A stretch of 64,000 nucleotides of DNA, taken from Streptantibioticus ferralitis. GTDB taxonomy: Bacteria > Actinomycetota > Actinomycetes > Streptomycetales > Streptomycetaceae. A model generated the notes under the pieces. That model worked only from the letters and a program-made list of their open reading frames with translations. It ran no database searches and was not told the origin of the DNA. Positions 59,106 to 64,000 of this stretch are shown one piece after another. How positions within the stretch are numbered: the stretch's first letter is position 1; each line of letters starts with the position of its first letter. Where the stretch lies: the NCBI RefSeq assembly GCF_029223525.1, contig NZ_JARHTQ010000019.1:62001-126000 (forward strand), written 5' to 3'. A program made the position numbers and the translations under genes.

Positions 59106-59825
59106 ATGGACAGTCCCACCGCAGTAGTCAGTGTTCGCTCCCGAAATGGCAAGAGTGTCGAGGACTTGTCGTGGATGACGGCGTCTGTCGACCTGCTGGG
59201 GTCGGCGGCCCCGTGGCGCACGTTCCGTTGGTATCGCGGGCAGAAGCACTACTCCGGGGCGTACTGGTCGGCGACGATGCGGGACCACGTGATCTATGAG
59301 TCGCGGCTTGAGTTGGCGAGGCTTCTCTTTGCTGACTTCGATCCGTCCGTACACCGCATCGTGGCTCAGCCGTTCTTGATGAAGACCGTGGTGGCGGACA
59401 AGGTCCGCAAGCACATCCCTGACTATCTGCTGATCACCGGCCAGGGGCCCGTGGTGGTGGATGTCAAGCCACGTCAACGGCTGTCCATGCCCGAGGTGGC
59501 GTCCACCTTCGACTGGACCCGGCGTGTGGTGGAGTCTCGCGGCTGGCAGTACGAGGTTTGGAGTGAGCCGCCGGAGGCGGAACTGGAGAACATCCGCTTT
59601 CTGGCCGGCTATCGGCGGGACTGGTTGCTCTCACCCGAGATCCTGGATGAGCTTCGCCGAGCTGACCTTGACGGTGTCTTGTTGGGTGAGGCAGCCCGGT
59701 GTCTGCCTGGTTGGCCCGAGATCCACGTTCGTGCCGCGGTCTATCACCTGCTCTGGGTGCATGATCTTCACACGGAACTCAGCCGACCCCTCAGCCCTTC
59801 ACGGGTGTTGCGGCAGGCAGCGTGA
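59106..59825 (+). CDS. tnsA: TnsA-like heteromeric transposase endonuclease subunit
   Basis: A 239-aa protein with a restriction-endonuclease fold, which in Tn7 cuts the 5' ends of the transposon. Catalytic residues are in the TnsA order: Glu65 (VIYESRLELARLL), Asp106 (KHIPDYLLITG) and Asp119-x-Lys121 (VVVDVKPRQRL). The C-terminal half is helical and is the likely TnsC-contact domain. ATG 59106 follows a GGGGGT; a longer frame to 58983 would start inside the end repeats and was rejected. It is the first gene of the tnsABC-tniQ operon and overlaps tnsB by 4 bp. Confidence 0.88.
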   Translation: MDSPTAVVSVRSRNGKSVEDLSWMTASVDLLGSAAPWRTFRWYRGQKHYSGAYWSATMRDHVIYESRLELARLLFADFDPSVHRIVAQPFLMKTVVADKVRKHIPDYLLITGQGPVVVDVKPRQRLSMPEVASTFDWTRRVVESRGWQYEVWSEPPEAELENIRFLAGYRRDWLLSPEILDELRRADLDGVLLGEAARCLPGWPEIHVRAAVYHLLWVHDLHTELSRPLSPSRVLRQAA

Positions 59826-61954
59826 GCAGGGCCGGGGCCCGGGTGGGGGTCGGAACGCGTTTCCGCTACGACGGGGAGACCGTCGAAGTGGTGGAGATGG
59901 CCGCGACCACTGCGGGGAATGAGGTGGTTCTCAAGGACGGCCAGGGTCGGCTTCTGCGCCTGTCGTTGAAGGAGCTGCTGTTCTCCGACCGGGCGGCCGT
60001 GATTCCCGACCAGCCCGGCCCAGCGGCTGACGACGCCGAGGAGATCGCCTCGGTGGTGCTGGACCAGCTGCACGAAGGTGAACGGCTTCAGATTCTCGAA
60101 CGGGCCGCACATGTCCGTGAGGTGCTGACGGGTTTCCGCTCTGGAAGTCCTGAGCGGGTCCACGACGGGGAACCTCGTCGCGATTATGCGCCCGGCGGGC
60201 CGGTGGAGCCCAAGTACGCCGCCAAGGCGATGGAACTTGGGGTTCATGTCCGCACCGTCAAGCAGTGGGTTGCGGACTTCCGGCGGCACGGAGAGGCCGG
60301 ACTGGTTGCGAAGAGGAAGCAGTCTGGCGGGGCGGCGGCTGGAGCTGATGAGCGGTGGGTGGAGACGGCTTTGGAGGTGATGGTCGAGCACACCGGAGAG
60401 TCGAAGCCCTCGCGCAAGATGGTGATTGAACGCACCCGGGCACGTGTCATCGCCCGGTATGGCCCTGACGCGGTCCGTCTGCCGAGCCAGGCAACGGCTT
60501 ACCGGATTCTGGCGGAGCTGGAGTGTCGCCATCCGTTGTTCCGGCTGAGTACGAAGCGGAACCGGGATATCGCGGATCGGCCGGAGGGTCCGTACGGCAA
60601 GTTGCGGCCGACGCGGCCGGGTGAGTACCTGTTGATGGACTCCACCCGCCTGGACGTCTTCGCGTTCGACCCGCTGACGCTCAAGTGGGTGCAGGCCGAG
60701 TTGAGTGTCGGGATGGATTGGTACACCCGCTGCATCACGGGGATCCGGCTGACGCCGGTCTCGACAAAGGCAGTGGATGTCAGCGCGGTGCTCTTCCAGT
60801 CGTTCCGGCCGAGGCCGGCGGGGCGGGACTGGCCGCGGCACGCGGTCTGGCCCGAGCACGGCATCCCCCGCACCGTCCTGGTCGACGTCGAGGGCGCCAG
60901 CGGACCGGGCCTGGCCTCGCCACCCCTGGTTCCCGAGACGCTGGTCGTTGACCACGGGAAGGTCTACGTCTCGGAGCATCTGACCAGCGTCTGCCGCCGG
61001 ATGGGCATCTCCATCCAGCCGGCCCGGCTCCGGACGGGCCGCGACAAGGGGCCGGTGGAGCGCTATTTCCGGACCCTGCGGGAGGGGCTGCTGCAGGTGC
61101 TGCCCGGCTACAAGGGGCCCGACATCTACTCGCGGGGAGAGAACCCGGAGGATGACGCGTTCTTCTTCCTCGACGAGCTTGAGGCGATCATCCGGGAGTG
61201 GACCGCGTCGGTGTATCACTGCAGGCCGCACTCCAGCCTGGTCGATCCGGCGCTGCCGGGACTGCGGATGTCTCCGGCGAAGATGTTCGAGCACGGCATG
61301 GCGCGGGCGGGCTACATCGAAGCTCCCCGGGACCCGAACCTCGCCTACGAGTTCCTGAAGACCGAGTGGCGCACGATCCAGCACTACGGTGTCGAGATTG
61401 GCCGTCGCCGCTACAGCGGCCCCGGTCTGAAGGGCCTGAGTGGTATCCGGAGTCCGTACGACGGCCCGGTCAAGAATGGCTGGCCGTTCCAGGTGGACCC
61501 CGACGACATCACACGGATCTACTTCCGTGATCCGGCTACCCGGGCCTGGCACACGCTGGTCTGGGAGCACGCGCCGTCGACCGAGATGCCGCTGAGCGAG
61601 GACGCGTTGACATTCGCCCGGCAGCTGGCCGCCTCGAAGTATCGCTTTCCCGACGACCGGCTCGCCGTCGCTGACTTGCTTCAGCGGTGGAACCTCGGAC
61701 TGGGCACCACGATCGCCGAGCGGCGCATGGCCCTGCGACTCTCACGTGAGCAGGCCGCCATCGAACTTCCGGAGAGTGAGGCGGAGACGGTCGTCTCGCT
61801 TCCGTCCGTACGCAAGGCCCTCGGCCAGGACGAGGAGGCTGCGGAAGCGCAGGAGCCCGAGGTGGCGACGGAGACGGGGGATGACGACGCGGCCGACTTG
61901 GATGACCTCGCTGAGGAGAACGACTTCTACGCCGATGCTCTGGAGGACGTGTGA
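59822..61954 (+). CDS. tnsB: TnsB-like DDE transposase (Mu/rve type)
   Basis: A 710-aa transposase. Residues about 115-255 contain winged-helix DNA-binding domains (e.g. KYAAKAMELGVHVRTVKQWV). The rve catalytic core has Asp273 (LLMDSTRLDV), Asp377 (VVDHGKVYVSEH) and Glu413 (KGPVERYFRTLREGL), giving a D-D(35)-E spacing. A Mu-type C-terminal beta domain and acidic tail follow (residues about 515-710). In Tn7 TnsB binds the end repeats and makes the 3' cuts and strand transfer. The start GTG overlaps the tnsA stop, and the stop overlaps tnsC. Confidence 0.93.
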   Translation: MSRAGARVGVGTRFRYDGETVEVVEMAATTAGNEVVLKDGQGRLLRLSLKELLFSDRAAVIPDQPGPAADDAEEIASVVLDQLHEGERLQILERAAHVREVLTGFRSGSPERVHDGEPRRDYAPGGPVEPKYAAKAMELGVHVRTVKQWVADFRRHGEAGLVAKRKQSGGAAAGADERWVETALEVMVEHTGESKPSRKMVIERTRARVIARYGPDAVRLPSQATAYRILAELECRHPLFRLSTKRNRDIADRPEGPYGKLRPTRPGEYLLMDSTRLDVFAFDPLTLKWVQAELSVGMDWYTRCITGIRLTPVSTKAVDVSAVLFQSFRPRPAGRDWPRHAVWPEHGIPRTVLVDVEGASGPGLASPPLVPETLVVDHGKVYVSEHLTSVCRRMGISIQPARLRTGRDKGPVERYFRTLREGLLQVLPGYKGPDIYSRGENPEDDAFFFLDELEAIIREWTASVYHCRPHSSLVDPALPGLRMSPAKMFEHGMARAGYIEAPRDPNLAYEFLKTEWRTIQHYGVEIGRRRYSGPGLKGLSGIRSPYDGPVKNGWPFQVDPDDITRIYFRDPATRAWHTLVWEHAPSTEMPLSEDALTFARQLAASKYRFPDDRLAVADLLQRWNLGLGTTIAERRMALRLSREQAAIELPESEAETVVSLPSVRKALGQDEEAAEAQEPEVATETGDDDAADLDDLAEENDFYADALEDV

Positions 61955-63069
61955 GCGAGGAGCGTGTTCCTGAGCCGGACAGCTTCGCCCTGTCGCGGAA
62001 GGAGGACTTCAAGGCGTTCGCCGAGGGCCCTCGCCGCAGTCGGCCCGATCTGCTGACCCGCAAGCAGCTGAAGTCCCTGGACACGCAGGCACGGGCGGAC
62101 TACGACCGGCAGCGCCGGAAGTGGCACGCGAACATCGGACCGGTCAAGACACCACAACTGGTGGAGCTCCACGAGGACTTGTGGGACATCGTCGACAGCA
62201 ACGAGCAGGATGGCGACAAGGCCAAGGGGGCGGTGGCCGTCGACGCGTTCCCGGGGCTGGGCAAGACGACCTCGGTGCTTGCCTTCGCCCGTGACTTCCA
62301 CCAGCGGGAGATCGAGGAGTCGGGTCCGTTCACGAGCCAGGGGCACGAACGGATCCCGGTCTGCCGGGTTGGGCTGACCGGGAACACCGGGATGAAGGAC
62401 CTGAACCGGGCCATGCTGGAGTTCTTCGGCCACCCCGGACAAGGGCGGGGCACCACCGCCCAGTTCGGACGGCGGGTTCTGGACTGCGTGTTGTCCTGCG
62501 ATGTCCGACTGGTAGTTCTGGACGATCTGCACTTTTTGAAATGGGGACAGAAGAGCGGCATCGAGGTGAGTAATCACCTGAAGTGGATCGCCAACGAGTT
62601 CCCGGTGACCTTGTTGATGGTGGGGGTCGAGCTCGCGGAGAAGGGCCTGTTCGGCGAGGGAACGAACGGGCGCGACACGGCTCTGGCCCAGACCGGCCGT
62701 CGCACCACCCGCTTGGGACTGCGTCCGTTCACCATCGACGCGGAGGCCGGGCGCCGTGAGTGGCGGCAGATGCTGCTGGCCCTCGAACAGCGTGTCGTGC
62801 TCACCGACAAGTACCCCGGCATGCTCGCGGACGACCTGTCGGACTACCTCTTCGCCCGCAGCACCGGACACATCGGTTCGCTGATGACGCTGATCAACCG
62901 TGGCTGCCAGCGGGCGGTTCGCACCGGCGTGGAACGGCTGGACCAGGAGCTGATGGACCGGGTGAAGAACGATGAGGCGTCCGAGGCAGCCCGCCTGGAA
63001 CTTCAGGCCGCGCTAGAGAAGAAGCGGCTGACCAGCCGTCCGCGGCCCCGGGGCCGACGAGCCGCATGA
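61951..63069 (+). CDS. tnsC: TnsC-like AAA+ transposition regulator
   Basis: A 372-aa AAA+ ATPase. The Walker A is in VDAFPGLGKTTSVLAFARD, the Walker B LVVLDDLHFL, and sensor-1-like FPVTLLMVGVEL follows. In Tn7 TnsC forms rings on target DNA that link the target selector to TnsAB and enforce target immunity. The start overlaps the tnsB stop and its stop overlaps the tniQ start, both 4-bp overlaps, so the four proteins are probably made in fixed ratio. Confidence 0.92.
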   Translation: MSEERVPEPDSFALSRKEDFKAFAEGPRRSRPDLLTRKQLKSLDTQARADYDRQRRKWHANIGPVKTPQLVELHEDLWDIVDSNEQDGDKAKGAVAVDAFPGLGKTTSVLAFARDFHQREIEESGPFTSQGHERIPVCRVGLTGNTGMKDLNRAMLEFFGHPGQGRGTTAQFGRRVLDCVLSCDVRLVVLDDLHFLKWGQKSGIEVSNHLKWIANEFPVTLLMVGVELAEKGLFGEGTNGRDTALAQTGRRTTRLGLRPFTIDAEAGRREWRQMLLALEQRVVLTDKYPGMLADDLSDYLFARSTGHIGSLMTLINRGCQRAVRTGVERLDQELMDRVKNDEASEAARLELQAALEKKRLTSRPRPRGRRAA

Positions 63070-64000
63070 GGCCGTCGGCCCGCACCCTGCCGATCCGGCT
63101 GCCGCCACTGCCCGGCGAGGCACTGGACTCCTGGCTGGAAGCGACGGCCAGGCGGATGGACACCACACTCGGTGACGTCCTGCTGCACTTCGGGTTCCCG
63201 GTCCGGCAGCGGGCCGGAAACCAGTTCCGGGACATCCCAGCGGACTGGACGATTTTCCTCGACGAGCGGTTGACCGCTGCCGTCGCGCACGCCACCGGCA
63301 CGGTCCCGGAGGTGGTCACTGCCATGACCTTGGCGCACTATGACGGACGGGCCCTGCAGATGAGTCCCGAAGGCCGGGCTGTGACACGGCATGTCCTATG
63401 GGGACGCGGACGGGGATCCCGGTTCTGCCCGGACTGCCTCCACTCCAGCGGCGGACGCTGGCAGTTGTCCTGGAGGCTCGGCTTCTCCTTCGCCTGCACC
63501 CAGCACCGTCGCCTGCTGGCGGACCGCTGCCCGCACTGCGGGCGGGTTCCGCGGCAACGGCCCCGCTCCGGGCGGTCCGTTCCCCAGCCTGAACTCTGCG
63601 GCAATCCGCCGATCCGCCCCGGCGGTCCGGTTACGGCTGGCTGCGGCGCCGATCTGACCTGCGCTTCGACGCTTCGCCTGCCTCCTGGCCACCCGGTTCT
63701 CACGGCCCAGGACCGGACGATGGAGATCATCGATGGGGCAACGGTGGCCTTCGGCCCCTACCGGGATGTTCCCCAGCCGGCACCGGCGGTGCTGGCCGAC
63801 ATCCGGGCCTTGGGCATCCGCGTCCTGAGCAGCCTTCCCGCCGCCGTCCTGCGGGAACAGATACCGGCCGACATCGCAGAAGCGCACCTCGCCACCGATC
63901 CGGTCTCCCCGCACCCCGAACAGGCGGCGGACCGCCCGGGGTTCATGGCCCCACCCCGAGCCGCAGATGCCGCCGCCGCGGTCACCATGGCCCTGGGCAT
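63066..64000 (+). CDS. tniQ: TniQ/TnsD-like target-selection protein (partial)
   Basis: The first ~311 codons of a TniQ family protein. The N terminus RTLPIRLPPLPGEALDSWLEATARR is the TniQ signature, and a zinc-binding segment has FCPDCL ... CTQHRRLLADRCPHCG (CxxC, His, CxxC). The TniQ core is followed by additional sequence cut off by the window end. In Tn7 the TniQ relative TnsD binds the attachment gene. Here that gene may be dnaB, though the DNA-binding part is not in view. The ATG overlaps the tnsC stop. Confidence 0.88.
   Translation, partial: MRPSARTLPIRLPPLPGEALDSWLEATARRMDTTLGDVLLHFGFPVRQRAGNQFRDIPADWTIFLDERLTAAVAHATGTVPEVVTAMTLAHYDGRALQMSPEGRAVTRHVLWGRGRGSRFCPDCLHSSGGRWQLSWRLGFSFACTQHRRLLADRCPHCGRVPRQRPRSGRSVPQPELCGNPPIRPGGPVTAGCGADLTCASTLRLPPGHPVLTAQDRTMEIIDGATVAFGPYRDVPQPAPAVLADIRALGIRVLSSLPAAVLREQIPADIAEAHLATDPVSPHPEQAADRPGFMAPPRAADAAAAVTMALG

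Larger units (their letters stand above)
58917..64000 (+). mobile_element. Tn7-like transposon, dnaB-proximal part
   Basis: Begins with a TGT terminus, TGTAGGGTCTCA, closely matching the end of the mini-element, followed by two TTCTCA/GTCTCA-N8-GCCATAT-type repeats in tandem (58923-58943 and 58943-58963). The tnsA-tnsB-tnsC-tniQ operon follows, pointing away from dnaB. The distal end and the cargo are beyond the window. It is 4 bp from the mini-element. Confidence 0.8.

Noticed and set aside
59768-61570. Minus-strand 600-codon frame across tnsB
   Set aside because: Antisense to a clear DDE transposase; no recognisable domain.
58676-64000. CRISPR-associated transposon
   Set aside because: Tn7-like genes are present, but no Cas gene or CRISPR array is seen in the window; the TniQ is compatible with a TnsD-like role. 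The unseen right part could change this.

Overview
The window is a GC-rich actinobacterial chromosome segment centred on oriC. Gene order and protein sequences match the well-known Streptomyces origin region: gyrA-gyrB-dciA-recF-gnd-dnaN-oriC-dnaA-rpmH-rnpA-yidD-yidC-jag-rsmG-parA-parB, then trxA/trxB, sigM with its anti-sigma factor, murJ, cca, ino1, femX, rpsF-ssb-rpsR-rplI and dnaB. GTG starts are frequent, and there are ten perfect parS palindromes. I assign it to Streptomyces or a very close relative; the species cannot be told from this window.

Layout. (1) 1-8,064: an accessory block. A tightly packed minus-strand operon (521-6,298) encodes a haem-oxygenase-like diiron enzyme, a PLP aminotransferase, a FAD/NAD(P)-binding protein, a cupin, a TSUP exporter and an O-methyltransferase. 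It looks like a small unassigned biosynthetic operon with its own exporter. It is followed by a graveyard of fused IS5, IS701 and ISL3 fragments, and the block stops at a tRNA-Ala gene. (2) 8,204-17,900: an HTH protein, a Ser/Thr kinase, a secreted protein, a DLW-39 microprotein, tRNA-Ile, a DUF3566 protein, gyrA, gyrB and dciA. (3) 17,897-24,106: recF, gnd, dnaN, oriC with many DnaA boxes, dnaA and its autoregulatory boxes. (4) 24,394-31,306: rpmH to parB on the plus strand, then two small genes. (5) 31,375-40,963: thioredoxin system, ECF sigma/anti-sigma pair, pseudokinase, MurJ flippase and a large DUF6049-type envelope protein. (6) 41,074-58,675: cca, a cluster of three parS sites, an MFS protein, ino1, a PadR regulator with a perfect operator, a bifunctional PBP, a GT87 enzyme, an alanine racemase-like protein, femX, the rpsF operon, a MATE protein and dnaB. 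(7) 58,681-64,000: a Tn7-like element.

The Tn7-like element is the most striking feature. A complete tnsA-tnsB-tnsC-tniQ operon, with 4-bp overlaps at every joint, begins just after the dnaB stop codon. The intervening DNA contains arrays of a repeat TTCTCA-N8-GCCATAT with TGT-starting termini. The first 232 bp (58,681-58,912) has perfect 12-bp terminal inverted repeats and no genes, so it looks like a cargo-less relic or mini-element carrying both ends. A second TGT end starts at 58,917 and leads into the tns operon. The arrangement resembles Tn7 beside glmS, but with the replicative helicase gene dnaB as the neighbour. The element runs off the window, so its cargo and far end are not seen.

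The core region works as a unit. DnaA acts at oriC, the DnaB helicase and DnaN clamp drive replication, gyrase relaxes the DNA, and ParA/ParB segregate the origin through the parS sites. YidC and RnpA support membrane insertion and RNA processing. MurJ, the PBP and FemX build peptidoglycan.
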